From assembly GCF_019038395.1 (NCBI RefSeq), contig NZ_JAGFXZ010000007.1, positions 36,374 through 100,373 of the forward strand: a DNA stretch of 64,000 bases, read 5' to 3'. The position numbers and the translations under genes were made by a program. This document shows, piece by piece, positions 17,190 to 26,275 of the stretch. Each line of letters starts with the position of its first letter. The first letter of the stretch is position 1. The notes under the pieces were generated by a model. It did not search any database, was not told the DNA's origin, and was given only the letters and a program-made list of their open reading frames with translations. The DNA is from Acinetobacter sp. BY419. GTDB taxonomy: Bacteria > Pseudomonadota > Gammaproteobacteria > Pseudomonadales > Moraxellaceae.

Positions 17190-18416
17190 ATGACTTATGA
17201 ACTGGATGCTTTTCTGACCATTATCGTGGCTGTTTTCGTTTTAATGGTGGGATTTTTGGTGGTCAATAAAATCAGCATTCTAAAACAATATAATATTCCT
17301 GAGCCTGTTGCCGGGGGACTCGTAGCTGCGTTCATTACTTATATTTTGTTTAAAAAGTTAAATATTACAGTCAATTTTGATGCCAATATTCAGCAGATAT
17401 TTATGTTGATGTTCTTTACTTCTGTAGGACTCAGTGCCAGCCTGGTCAAGCTGAAAGAAGGTGGCAAAGCGCTGCTGCTATTTTTGGGTTGTGTCGTGGC
17501 TTTTGTCGTCGTTCAGAATGTGGTCGGAATCAGCCTGGCCAAGGCTTTAGGTTTAGATCCCCTGATTGGTCTGATTACAGGTTCAGTGACCTTGACCGGG
17601 GGACATGGTACAGCCGGCGCATGGGGGATGGTCTTTGAGCGGGAGTATGGTGTTCAGGGTGCTATTGTTTTAGGAATGGCCAGCGCAACTTTTGGTTTGA
17701 TCATCGGCGGTATGATGGGTGGGCCAGCAGCCAAGTTTCTGATCCGTCGTTATCAATTGGCAGAAGAAATTGCACCACCAAGTTCAGGCCGTAATGAAGC
17801 ACCACCTTCATCTGAAACAGCGCCCTTTGAATATCCAGAAAAAACACGACTGATTACAGCAGATGATGCGGTCAAAACTTTGGGCATGTTTGCCATCTGT
17901 ATCAGTTTTGCCTATTTCATGACAGCAATCGCTAAAGGACAATGGTTTGAGTTACCGTCTTTTGTATGGGCTTTAATGTGTGGAGTGATCTTGCGGAATT
18001 TTCTGGAGAATATTCTTAAGATTGAAATATTTGACCGGTGTATTGATGTTTTTGGAAATGCATCATTGTCTTTATTCCTGGCTATGGCATTGATGTCATT
18101 ACAGTTATGGTTATTGGCAGATTTAGCCGGTGCATTGGTGATTATTTTGATTGTACAAACCCTTGTACTTGCACTTTATCTGTACTTTGTGACGTTTAGA
18201 GTGATGGGTAAGAGTTATGATGCGGCAGTCCTCTGTGCAGGACAATGCGGGGTGAATCTGGGGGCTACCCCAACAGCAATTGCCAATATTCAGGCGGTAA
18301 CCAATACTTATGGACCTTCCCATAAAGCGTTTCTAATTATTCCTTTAACAGGTGCTTTCTTTGTGGATATTGTGAATGCGGTGATGATTCAGTTTACGCT
18401 GAGTATTTTTGGTTAA
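17190..18416 (+). CDS. gltS: Sodium/glutamate symporter GltS
   Basis: Inner-membrane importer that moves glutamate with sodium. The 408-residue product shows the inverted-repeat architecture of GltS: YNIPEPVAGGLVAA in the first half and a second pore loop with CAGQCGVNLGATPTAIAN near residue 350. The GSVTLTGGHGTAGAWG segment (about 131-146) is characteristic of the family. A central cytoplasmic linker rich in Pro and Ser (about 196-215) separates the halves. The start ATG 17190 has only a weak upstream AGGATAA. Divergent to the Lrp-type regulator gene. Confidence 0.94.
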   Translation: MTYELDAFLTIIVAVFVLMVGFLVVNKISILKQYNIPEPVAGGLVAAFITYILFKKLNITVNFDANIQQIFMLMFFTSVGLSASLVKLKEGGKALLLFLGCVVAFVVVQNVVGISLAKALGLDPLIGLITGSVTLTGGHGTAGAWGMVFEREYGVQGAIVLGMASATFGLIIGGMMGGPAAKFLIRRYQLAEEIAPPSSGRNEAPPSSETAPFEYPEKTRLITADDAVKTLGMFAICISFAYFMTAIAKGQWFELPSFVWALMCGVILRNFLENILKIEIFDRCIDVFGNASLSLFLAMALMSLQLWLLADLAGALVIILIVQTLVLALYLYFVTFRVMGKSYDAAVLCAGQCGVNLGATPTAIANIQAVTNTYGPSHKAFLIIPLTGAFFVDIVNAVMIQFTLSIFG

Positions 18417-18469
18417 ATATAGGAATTTATTCAAATTCTTATAAATATTTTTCAGAAATTACAGGCAAT

Positions 18470-18495
18470 AAAAAGCCCCATGGTTAGGGGCTAGT
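18470..18495 (-). terminator. Terminator for the minus-strand hydrolase gene
   Basis: Read on the minus strand: GACTAGCCCCTAACCATGGG, then GCTTTTTATT. It differs at only a few positions from the terminator at 14527-14554. Confidence 0.75.
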
Positions 18496-18588
18496 CGTAT
18501 ACAGGTCAAGCCCATATACTGTAAGAGGCTCATCTCAAACTGAGAGTATTAAAACACAGCAGCCTTCAAATAACTATCTAAATCTGAC

Positions 18589-19446
18589 TTAAACTGCCAA
18601 TTTTTGTTCAATCACCGGCCACAAGTTTTGATGTGATTTTTTAAACATCAACATATGACCAATCGCTTTATGATCATGGTTTTTAGGCTTTAACTCAATC
18701 ATTTGAGTGTCTGCATTTGGGTATAAACGCAGTAAATCTTTTACGTTTGCAGCCGTTGCAATTTCATCATCCGACGACCAGATGGAGATAATCGGGCACG
18801 TAATTTCAGCATGATAATCTTCAAATACGGTTTTACCGATCGCATTCATGACATAACCCGGTTTACTACAGAATTGCGCCCATTGTTTAGCCACATCTTT
18901 AGGCAGGTTTTCACCCATACCAATCGCTTGAGTGGGGCCGTAGCCTTTGGTGATCCGAGCCAGTGGAAAAATGATATTAAACATGACCGGTGCCAGCAGT
19001 TTGGTTTTGCCTTTGAGTCCTTTGACATGTCCGCTTGAAGCAGATACAGCAACGACTTTTGCCACTTTATGATAATTTGGCACGATGCCTAAAAGCTGGC
19101 CACCAGCGCTATGTCCAAGTAAAGTCACTTTTTCTGCATCCGTACGTGCTAATAAAGCATCAATTGCGGCCGGAATATCCAGTTGACCCCATTGCACAAT
19201 ACTGGCTTTTGAGTTTTTCAACGGACCTGCCAGTGAATCGCCAATCCCCCGAAAATCAAAGACCATGACAGCATAGCCCTGAGCCTGTAACCAGGCACAG
19301 AACTGGTGATAAAACTGTTTGGTAATACCGGTGGCCGGGCACACTAATACTGGAAGCTTTTCAGATTCAGAAATAGCTGCATAAAAACGAGCACTTAAGT
19401 TATAGCTATCCTGGCACTGTAGAGTCAATGTTTCAAATTCAGACAT
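18589..19446 (-). CDS. Alpha/beta-hydrolase, serine-hydrolase type
   Basis: 285-residue cytoplasmic protein with the alpha/beta-hydrolase fold. The strand-turn nucleophile motif is GHSAGG (about 115-120), the oxyanion segment VCPATG is at about 36, and FDFRGIGDS is at about 63. A late Asp in SSDDE (about 228) and a His in HDHKAIGH (about 259) could complete the triad. It resembles the group annotated as serine aminopeptidase/uncharacterised hydrolases (Hydrolase_4). The substrate is unknown. Transcribed alone, with a terminator beyond its end. Confidence 0.82.
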   Translation of the reverse strand: MSEFETLTLQCQDSYNLSARFYAAISESEKLPVLVCPATGITKQFYHQFCAWLQAQGYAVMVFDFRGIGDSLAGPLKNSKASIVQWGQLDIPAAIDALLARTDAEKVTLLGHSAGGQLLGIVPNYHKVAKVVAVSASSGHVKGLKGKTKLLAPVMFNIIFPLARITKGYGPTQAIGMGENLPKDVAKQWAQFCSKPGYVMNAIGKTVFEDYHAEITCPIISIWSSDDEIATAANVKDLLRLYPNADTQMIELKPKNHDHKAIGHMLMFKKSHQNLWPVIEQKLAV

Positions 19447-19563
19447 ACGTTACACTATGATTTTAGAATCCTGATGAAATTCTTACTGTATAGATTTTTG
19501 GTAGGGTAACTAGGGTAAAACATGACTTAAAAGTCAGTAAAACAATAGACATGGAATGAACTT

Positions 19564-20022
19564 ATGCAGCTAATGGAACTTGAGCTGGCCGTTAAAATAG
19601 CCATTATTTTTAGTGGGATATTTTTATGGATCGGGATGTTTACCGGAGTCTGGAAATATTGGCAGATTCGTCAATCACCTCAGTCACGCGCACATTATTA
19701 TGTGGATATTGCCCATCGTAGCAGCCTGCTTTATGCACCTGCAACATTAATTCTGGCAGTACTGGCATATTGTTCAGTGTTGCCGGGTATCGTGAATTTA
19801 ATTTGCGTACTGCTCAATATTGCATTTTTCAGTTTTTCTATTGCAGCTTATATGCTGCATGGTTTCCTTCAAGACACGACCAATCAGTTTAAACAACCCC
19901 ATCAACTGGGCAAGTTTCATTTGCCTGGTAGTTTAATAACTTTAGCGATGCTGGGTTTAATTGTCGCAGAATTAGGCGGGATGGGGGTTTTGCTCTATGG
20001 GGTATTTGCTGGATTGTTTTAA
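19564..20022 (+). CDS. Hypothetical membrane protein, four predicted helices
   Basis: 152 residues with hydrophobic segments at about 8-28, 52-70, 72-95 and 124-150. A conserved-looking ARAHYYVDIAHRSSLLYAPA-type loop joins helices 1 and 2, with His and Arg near the membrane. The start ATG 19564 has a weak GGAATGA upstream. Family not recognised; the pattern is that of small DUF membrane proteins. It is transcribed away from the hydrolase gene, so the two share a divergent promoter region. Confidence 0.7.
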   Translation: MQLMELELAVKIAIIFSGIFLWIGMFTGVWKYWQIRQSPQSRAHYYVDIAHRSSLLYAPATLILAVLAYCSVLPGIVNLICVLLNIAFFSFSIAAYMLHGFLQDTTNQFKQPHQLGKFHLPGSLITLAMLGLIVAELGGMGVLLYGVFAGLF

Positions 20023-20136
20023 TGATTGTGTTTATAAATATTCTGAAATAATGCTGGAATGATTGAAAACTAAAACTCTTTTTTCACCAGATGGACGACT
20101 GGCCAAATCATCCATCTGGGCTAATTTAAAATTTGA

Positions 20137-20355
20137 TTATCGGTATTTCTGGTCTATGGCAGCCCAGAGGAAAAAGGCAGCTGAGACAATCAGTGCATAA
20201 CCAAAGTATTCAAGTTTTAAATTACCTTGAATTAAACAATGGACGGTTAAAGTCAGCATGAGTGCAAAAGTGGTGCATACAAATGTCACCAGATTGGTAT
20301 TGTTGGCTTTAAGAGCGTCAATGAAGACTTGCTTGTTGAAATGTAATGATAACAT
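20137..20355 (-). CDS. Hypothetical small membrane protein
   Basis: Two hydrophobic segments (TFVCTTFALMLTLTVHCLI and YFGYALIVSAAFFLWAAI) and a basic end (DQKYR). Three ATGs lie close together; the one at 20355 (MLSLHFNKQ, 72 residues) has a GGAGGG Shine-Dalgarno at the best distance, whereas ATG 20370 would have none. No family recognised. Confidence 0.6.
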   Translation of the reverse strand: MLSLHFNKQVFIDALKANNTNLVTFVCTTFALMLTLTVHCLIQGNLKLEYFGYALIVSAAFFLWAAIDQKYR

Positions 20356-20943
20356 CTCCATCCCTCCCATTTATTTATGTTATTGAAGATTAAAGCAGAT
20401 TTAATCAGTCAGAATTGAATATACAGTTGTACTGTTTAATTTAGACCTTTGCAACTGCTCTAGCAGGCTTTTACAGTCAAAATGGCCATCTTTAGTCGAA
20501 TAACTATATAATCAATTGATTAAAAAAGAATTTATTTTAAGATTTCACCTCCCGCTCGTTTCGAAAACAAGATACGGTCATTATTCAGTGTGACCAGATA
20601 GAAAATGCAAATTCTACGCCAAATCTATGTAGTGTTAATCAGTACTATGTAAGTCTACGTATGGCTCGGAGGGGGACTTGGTATAAGTTGGCAACAATAA
20701 GTATCTAAAATCAGAAAATTAAAAGTTTTGTTTATATTTATATAAAAAATAAAATAATTAAACTGCGATCCTATCCTATAAATCAAATGTTATAGAAAGC
20801 CTCGGGATCAAGATTTACAGTACGGATTTGATGTCATGTTTAAGAAACAATAAATGTCCGTTTGGGTAAAACCTGACAATTATTGATCGCGCTCAAACCG
20901 ATTTTGGGTAAAAATACGATTTTTATCAGACATCCTAGAAAGT
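20356..20943. other. 588-base gene-free stretch
   Basis: No convincing gene, tRNA or repeat seen on either strand. Stretches around 20550-20690 are less A+T-rich and could be gene remnants, but no recognisable protein fragment is visible. Confidence 0.35.
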
Positions 20944-22230
20944 TTAGTTTCTAATACGGTCAATCACAGCTGTAATTAGCAATACAATCATGGATGGGAT
21001 AAACCAGGCCAGATTCTGTTCTGCGAAAGGTAAGTTTTGTAGCAATGCAGGCAATTCAAAACCAGCGACTTTTAGTCCGTCAAAAATACCAAAAATAAAG
21101 GCTACCAGGGTCACTGGGGCAATCACATGAGATGGTTTCTTGAAGAAGCTTGCACAGAAGCTCAGCATAATCACACTAATCGCAGGCGGATAAATCGCAC
21201 TTAATACTGGCACCGAAACGGCAATCAGTTTGGTTAAACCCAGATTTGAAATCACCAGCGAGAAGCCTACCAGAATAAATACAAAAATCTTGTACGGGAT
21301 TTTGGTCAAACTGGAGAAATAAGAAGCACAAGCACAGGTCAGACCAATTGCAGTCACCATACAGGCAATAAAAATCATGCCAGACAGGAAGTAAGCACCC
21401 ATATCGCCAAATGCATGTTGTACATAAGCATGCAGGATAATGGCACCATTAGCTGCATTTGGTGCAATTTCATGGCTACCAAGTCCAAGTTTAAACAGAC
21501 TTAAATACACCAGAGTTAAACCAATACCAGAGATAATACCGGCATTGACCGCATATTTGGTAATCAGTTTTTTATCCGTCACACCACGTGAAGTAATGGC
21601 TTTGACAATCACAATACCGAAAACTAAGGCGCCCAACGTATCCATGGTTAAATAACCATTGACGATGCCTTCAGTCACTGGACTGGTAATGTAATTATTG
21701 ATCGCTGCAGGTGGATTGCTGGCAGGAATCATTACGGCTGCCACACCCAAAATTATCAAAGAAATAATTTTAAGTGGCGACAGGAAATAGCCGACGGTAT
21801 CCAGAATCTTGTTTGGATATAACGACACCACGGTCACTACAGCAAAATAGATAATGCTGTATATGAGCAGGCTGCTAGATTCATTGCCAAAGTAAGATGA
21901 AAAACCGATTTCATAAGAAACGGTAGCGGTCCGTGGGGTCGCAAATAAAGGGCCAACAGCTAAGTAACACACCACAGTCAGCAAGATGCTGGCTGTTTTG
22001 CCCAGAGGTGAGCTTAGTGCCTGAATGGAACCTTCAAAGCGAGACAACGCAACAATGGTGATCACAGGTAAGCCAACTGCTGTAATAAGGAAACCTAAAG
22101 CAGCGAGCCATACGTGTTCACCGGCTTGTTGAGCCACAATCGGTGGGAAGATAATATTGCCTGCACCAATAAACAGTGCAAAGGTCATAAAACCTAAGGC
22201 AACAATATCCCGGGTACGCAGACTTGTCAT
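20944..22230 (-). CDS. brnQ: Branched-chain amino acid transporter BrnQ
   Basis: Inner-membrane sodium- or proton-coupled importer of leucine, isoleucine and valine. The 428-residue product has about twelve hydrophobic segments and the hallmark N-terminus ALGFMTFALFIGAGNIIFPP (residues about 12-31). The conserved GPLFATPRTATVSYEIG (about 93-109) and YPNKILDTVGYFLSPLKI (about 147-164) are also family signatures. The start ATG 22230 lacks a strong ribosome-binding site. It is transcribed divergently from map. Confidence 0.95.
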   Translation of the reverse strand: MTSLRTRDIVALGFMTFALFIGAGNIIFPPIVAQQAGEHVWLAALGFLITAVGLPVITIVALSRFEGSIQALSSPLGKTASILLTVVCYLAVGPLFATPRTATVSYEIGFSSYFGNESSSLLIYSIIYFAVVTVVSLYPNKILDTVGYFLSPLKIISLIILGVAAVMIPASNPPAAINNYITSPVTEGIVNGYLTMDTLGALVFGIVIVKAITSRGVTDKKLITKYAVNAGIISGIGLTLVYLSLFKLGLGSHEIAPNAANGAIILHAYVQHAFGDMGAYFLSGMIFIACMVTAIGLTCACASYFSSLTKIPYKIFVFILVGFSLVISNLGLTKLIAVSVPVLSAIYPPAISVIMLSFCASFFKKPSHVIAPVTLVAFIFGIFDGLKVAGFELPALLQNLPFAEQNLAWFIPSMIVLLITAVIDRIRN

Positions 22231-22579
22231 AAGGGGAGATTAATTAACCAAAAGAAAGTAATTTTAGTGTATATATCCAGTTTTTTGGAGTTTATTTTAA
22301 GGCTGGAAGCCTTGATTTTAGTAAGTTTGCGGATCAAATAACCGGTCATTCAAATCCTGGTAGAAATATATGCTTGATAATTCGTGAAAAAATATATTAT
22401 TTATTTTAAATTCATAAAAGTTCTCCAGTGGCTATCAAATTATATCGCTTATTGTTTGTGTAAATAATCGGCAGAAAAAATCCCTGTCTTCCAAAAAATT
22501 GATGCTTAGAAAATTCACAACTACGACATATATCGCAAAAAGGGATTATAATTCAGGGATTCATAGTGAGGATAGGTTT
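22231..22579. other. Divergent intergenic region brnQ/map
   Basis: A+T-rich promoter region; no gene seen. A frame in phase with map extends back to 22499 but lacks a ribosome-binding site and adds residues not typical of the family. Confidence 0.4.
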
Positions 22580-23374
22580 ATGCGCGCTCCAGCGATTAGT
22601 CTTAAAACTGAGCAAGATGTAGAAAAACTGCGGATATCTGGGCGTTTGGCTGCAGAGGTTTTAGCGATGATCGGGGAGCATGTCAAGCCAGGTGTCACGA
22701 CTGAATATCTGGATGATCTCTGTCATGATTTTATTGTAAATACCCTGCAAGTGACTCCGGCCAATATTGGCTATTATGGTTATACCAAAACTACCTGTAT
22801 TTCACCGAATGAAGTGGTCTGTCATGGTATTCCATCATCGAAATTAGTTTTACAAGAGGGCGATATTATCAATATTGATGTCGCCATTATTAAAGACGGT
22901 TATTTTGGTGATACCAGCCGAATGTACTATGTCGGAACCCCATCTCCAGAAGCTAAACGACTGGTAAATACCACCTATGAAGCCATGTTGGCGGGGATTC
23001 ACGCAGTGAAGCCAGGCGCGACCCTGGGTGATATTGGTTATGCCATTCAAACGGTTGCACAGCGTGAAGGCTATTCAATAGTGCGTGAATACTGCGGTCA
23101 TGGTATTGGCAAAGTGTATCATGAGCAGCCAAACATTCTGCATTATGGGCAGCCAGGCCAAGGCATTAAACTGGTTCCGGGCATGGTCTTTACCATTGAG
23201 CCGATGGTGAATATGGGCAAAGCCCGCGTCAAAGAACTAAAAGATGGCTGGACTGTGGTGACTACGGATAAATCATGGTCTGCACAATGGGAACATATGG
23301 TGTATGTGACCGAAACCGGATTTGAAGTCTTGTCTCCTTGGCCTGAAGGCACCGGTGAGTATCCAGATATTTAA
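22580..23374 (+). CDS. map: Methionine aminopeptidase type I
   Basis: Removes the initiator methionine from nascent proteins. The start is ATG 22580 (MRAPAISLKTEQDVEKLRIS) with GAGGA eight bases upstream, giving 264 residues. The five metal ligands of the pita-bread fold are visible: Asp in NIDVAIIKDGYFGDTSR (two Asp), His in GHGIGKVYHEQP, Glu in FTIEPMV, and Glu in WEHMVYVTE. The substrate His in CHGIPSS is also present. No operon partner: rpsB and tsf are not here. This may be an extra map copy relative to the ribosomal one, but that cannot be judged from this window. Confidence 0.94.
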   Translation: MRAPAISLKTEQDVEKLRISGRLAAEVLAMIGEHVKPGVTTEYLDDLCHDFIVNTLQVTPANIGYYGYTKTTCISPNEVVCHGIPSSKLVLQEGDIINIDVAIIKDGYFGDTSRMYYVGTPSPEAKRLVNTTYEAMLAGIHAVKPGATLGDIGYAIQTVAQREGYSIVREYCGHGIGKVYHEQPNILHYGQPGQGIKLVPGMVFTIEPMVNMGKARVKELKDGWTVVTTDKSWSAQWEHMVYVTETGFEVLSPWPEGTGEYPDI

Positions 23375-23560
23375 AGTATTGAGCAGATTAGGTTGATTAA
23401 CCTCAATTCACTTACATAAATTACAGCTTATGCGTGCTTGCTGACGAAAGCATACGAAACACTACAGTAAACAGTGGTTTAAGCTAAGCTTTCTGATTAA
23501 GCTAACAGGTCAGATATATAGCTTCCTTTTTTGTTTACTATGCTGTAGTCAAATTTTCTC

Positions 23561-23594
23561 TAGCTCATTTTTCCCCAAGAATGAGCTATTTTTT
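23561..23594 (+). terminator. Rho-independent terminator between map and the LysR gene
   Basis: TAGCTCATT, ten-base loop, AATGAGCTA and T6. It lies 187 bases after map and could also act for the convergent LysR gene. Confidence 0.6.
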
Positions 23595-23620
23595 GTCCGG
23601 TTTTTTTTAAAGTGGGCAAT

Positions 23621-24520
23621 TTAGTGATGATTTAATTCAGCGACCAGATAATCAATAAAGACCCGGACTGCGGGCAACAAGCCACGACGTGAAGGATAAA
23701 CGGCATGGAAAATACCATGCGGTGCTTTCCAGTCAGAAAGAACCCGAACCAGTTGACCATTTGCGACATACTGCTCGACCACATTATCTGGCAATAAAGT
23801 GACTCCTAAACCAGATGCTGCCAGTTGTGCCAGCATATTCAGATCGGAACCCATGACCGTTGGACTAACACGGATTTTTTTCTGTTCCTGCTGTTCATTT
23901 TGTAGGGTCAGGTACTGTTCTGTATGCTCTTCAGCCATACTCAGGATTTTATGTTCAGCCAGTTGCTCAGGGGTTTTTAAGTTACCAAATTCGTTTAAGT
24001 AACCCTGACTGGCAAACAGGTGTTGTTCAATTTTTTCAAACTGGCGAATGACCAGATTCGGGTCATCATCCAGGCTGGAACGAACCCGTAAGGCCAGATC
24101 AAAGCCTTCATTGATAATATCCACCCGGCGATTGGTGATCATCATCTGGACTTTAATTTCAGGATATTTTTTCAGAAAGTCCGGCAGAATTTTTGCCATT
24201 TCGTTCTGGGCAATCGATACCGGCAGGCTGACTTTAATGGTTCCGCGCGGTTCGGTACTCAGGTGATCCACCAGATCATGCGCCGCCTGTGCTGCACTGA
24301 GCATAACCTGAGCATGCCGGTAAATATTCATGCCGATATCGGTCACGGCAAAATGACGCGAACTGCGCTGAATCAGACGTACTCCCAGACGTTCTTCCAG
24401 ATTAAACACCCGGCGGCTGAGTTTGGATTTGGGAATATCGGTCGCACGTTCAGCTGCACTAAAGCCGCCATGTTCTACCACCTGTGCAAAACAGTAAAAA
24501 TCATCCAGATCGGTCAGCAT
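23621..24520 (-). CDS. LysR-family transcriptional regulator
   Basis: 299 residues, standard LysR length. The N-terminal winged helix (LDDFYCFAQVVEHGGFSAAE...SKLSRRVFNLEERLGVRLIQRSSR) is textbook, followed by a periplasmic-binding-protein-like effector domain (residues about 90-295). The form KSKLSRRVFNLEERLGVRLIQRSSR and the lack of any divergent structural gene resemble the large AaeR/DsdC-like subgroup of orphan LysR proteins. No target can be inferred. Its start faces the 3' end of the sirtuin gene 84 bases away on the same strand, without a visible terminator between. Confidence 0.92.
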   Translation of the reverse strand: MLTDLDDFYCFAQVVEHGGFSAAERATDIPKSKLSRRVFNLEERLGVRLIQRSSRHFAVTDIGMNIYRHAQVMLSAAQAAHDLVDHLSTEPRGTIKVSLPVSIAQNEMAKILPDFLKKYPEIKVQMMITNRRVDIINEGFDLALRVRSSLDDDPNLVIRQFEKIEQHLFASQGYLNEFGNLKTPEQLAEHKILSMAEEHTEQYLTLQNEQQEQKKIRVSPTVMGSDLNMLAQLAASGLGVTLLPDNVVEQYVANGQLVRVLSDWKAPHGIFHAVYPSRRGLLPAVRVFIDYLVAELNHH

Positions 24521-24604
24521 TGTTTAATTCCATTCTTGCAACGATAAGCTGATTAAAGATTGATTGTTGCATACTGTCAATCAGAGAATGCAGTGCATAA
24601 ACTT

Positions 24605-25309
24605 TTAATTTCCGGGTTTAATTAAACCAGATAGTGTTTGCATGCCTGCGGTTGCGCTCTGGGAAATCTTGTGAAATTGTGCAGGCAAGTGCTGCTGTTC
24701 GGCTTTCGGATCGATGTAATAGGCCTGACAGCTCGCAGGAATCTCATGAATTAATCCGGCGACCGGATAAACCTGTAGACTGGTACCAATCACTACAAAG
24801 ATATCTGCATCCTGTACACAGTCTTGGGCTTCTGCATAAGCAGGCACAGCCTCGCCAAACCAGACCACATGTGGACGTAGCGGATAGCCTGCTTTACAGA
24901 AGTGCTTATTTAAATCTAATTCAGCACCTTCAACCGGATAGAACTCGGTCGTGCTTTGTGCATCCGGGCCTGAAGTTTTGGACAGTCGGATATTACCATG
25001 TAGATGAATCACTTTGCTGCTACCGGCACGTTCATGCAGATCATCAATATTCTGGGTAATGACATGCACATCAAAGTCATCTTCAAGCTCGGCAATGAGT
25101 TGATGTGCGGTATTTGGCTGGGCTTCCAGGATATTTTTACGGCGGGCATTATAAAAACGTTGCACCAGTTCCGGATTGTGAGCCCAGGCTTCAGGAGTAG
25201 CAACCTCTTCAATACGATATTGCTCCCATAGGCCATCGCTATCACGGAAGGTGTTAATACCACTTTCAGCGCTCATGCCCGCACCTGAAAAGACCACCAG
25301 TTTTTTCAT
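24605..25309 (-). CDS. Sirtuin, NAD-dependent protein deacylase lacking the zinc cysteines
   Basis: CobB-like enzyme that uses NAD to remove acyl groups from lysines. The NAD-binding GAGMSAESGINTFR (about 9-22), TQNIDDLH (about 84-91), catalytic His in IHLHGN, VWFGE and GTSLQVYPVAG are all present. The YxxR pair typical of desuccinylating (SIRT5-like) sirtuins appears in RFYNARRK (about 51-58). The zinc-ribbon region between HLHGN and RPHVVWFGE has one Cys only, not the usual two CxxC pairs, so zinc is probably absent and the module shortened. 234 residues. The start ATG 25309 has GGAG eight bases upstream. Last gene of the padR-hydrolase-sirtuin operon. Confidence 0.88.
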   Translation of the reverse strand: MKKLVVFSGAGMSAESGINTFRDSDGLWEQYRIEEVATPEAWAHNPELVQRFYNARRKNILEAQPNTAHQLIAELEDDFDVHVITQNIDDLHERAGSSKVIHLHGNIRLSKTSGPDAQSTTEFYPVEGAELDLNKHFCKAGYPLRPHVVWFGEAVPAYAEAQDCVQDADIFVVIGTSLQVYPVAGLIHEIPASCQAYYIDPKAEQQHLPAQFHKISQSATAGMQTLSGLIKPGN

Positions 25310-25328
25310 TGTTCTGTCTCCTGAAACC

Positions 25329-26261
25329 TTAAACTGTTGAAGTACTTGATTGTGAATTTTCTTTCAAGAAAATGCCAAGTTCTCGGGCAAATTTTAGGGG
25401 TTCAGTCAGTAAGGGGGTATGACCAGATTTGCTGAAAATTACCTGCTTGGCCTGAGCTAAGCTTTCCGCAATCAGACGCTGGCCTTCAAAAGGATAAAGC
25501 TTGGATTGTACACCGCTAAAGAAAGTCACCGGACAGTTGAGCTGAGCCAGTGCCTCGCGGTAGTCTTCATGGTGATATAAATAATTATTGATATACCACG
25601 CCATATAATCCACCCGGCTAGATGGCAGGAGTAAGCTTTGCAGGCGAGGGTGATTCAGGATGAGCTGGAAAGCTTTCAAGCTATATTTTTGCTCATTTTG
25701 TAGCTGAATAAAGCGCAGCCATAATACCGCGATCTGTTTGCGTACCGAAACGTCAAGATCCCGGATTAATTCCACCTGCTGATATTGTGTAAGTAGATTA
25801 GAGATCTGCTGCAAAATCTTAATAAATTCTGCATGACGTGAACCAAAAAGACCAAAAGCCCAAGCATCATCAACCAGAATTTTAGGGGTTTGATCGATAT
25901 GCAAATAAGCAGAAATCTGACTGGCAAAGTGGTCATAATGCAAGCCATGCATGGCGGTGGTGGCACCCATGGAATAGGCAATGACGATTACTTGCTCTAA
26001 TTTTATCTGGGTCAGGACTGAACGCACATCCTGCCAGTGACTAGAGATTGCATCGAGATCTTGCGGGATTTTACAGCGACTGGAAGAACCAAAACCGCGC
26101 CATTCCGGAATAATAAAACGGAATTTTTTTTGATGCGGATAGAGAAAAGCTGCCCATTGCCAGCTCAGCATACCGAGCCCCGAAAGTACCAGTACCGGTT
26201 GTCCCTGACCGTATTCACGTACAAACAGCTGTTCACCATCGGGCATGCGATAAAAGGGCAT
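25329..26261 (-). CDS. Alpha/beta-hydrolase
   Basis: 310 residues, alpha/beta-hydrolase fold. Oxyanion segment VLSGLGMLSWQWAAF (about 30), strand ending PEWRGFGSSSR (about 52), nucleophile elbow AYSMGA (about 94-99; Ala replaces the first Gly of GxSxG), and C-terminal SGHTPLLTEP with the catalytic His. This is the layout of esterases/lipases and some thioesterases. The start ATG 26261 has GGAGAA six bases upstream. Middle gene of a three-gene operon behind a PadR regulator and opposite fadH, so an acyl ester or acyl-thioester substrate is plausible but unproven. Confidence 0.83.
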   Translation of the reverse strand: MPFYRMPDGEQLFVREYGQGQPVLVLSGLGMLSWQWAAFLYPHQKKFRFIIPEWRGFGSSSRCKIPQDLDAISSHWQDVRSVLTQIKLEQVIVIAYSMGATTAMHGLHYDHFASQISAYLHIDQTPKILVDDAWAFGLFGSRHAEFIKILQQISNLLTQYQQVELIRDLDVSVRKQIAVLWLRFIQLQNEQKYSLKAFQLILNHPRLQSLLLPSSRVDYMAWYINNYLYHHEDYREALAQLNCPVTFFSGVQSKLYPFEGQRLIAESLAQAKQVIFSKSGHTPLLTEPLKFARELGIFLKENSQSSTSTV

Positions 26262-26275
26262 GTGCTTCTCCGTGT

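Noticed and set aside
20356..20943. Possible tRNA or transposase remnant
   Set aside because: No cloverleaf and no recognisable transposase segment could be found on either strand.
22499..22579. N-terminal extension of methionine aminopeptidase
   Set aside because: The family starts at the later ATG, which has a good ribosome-binding site, and the extra residues look random.
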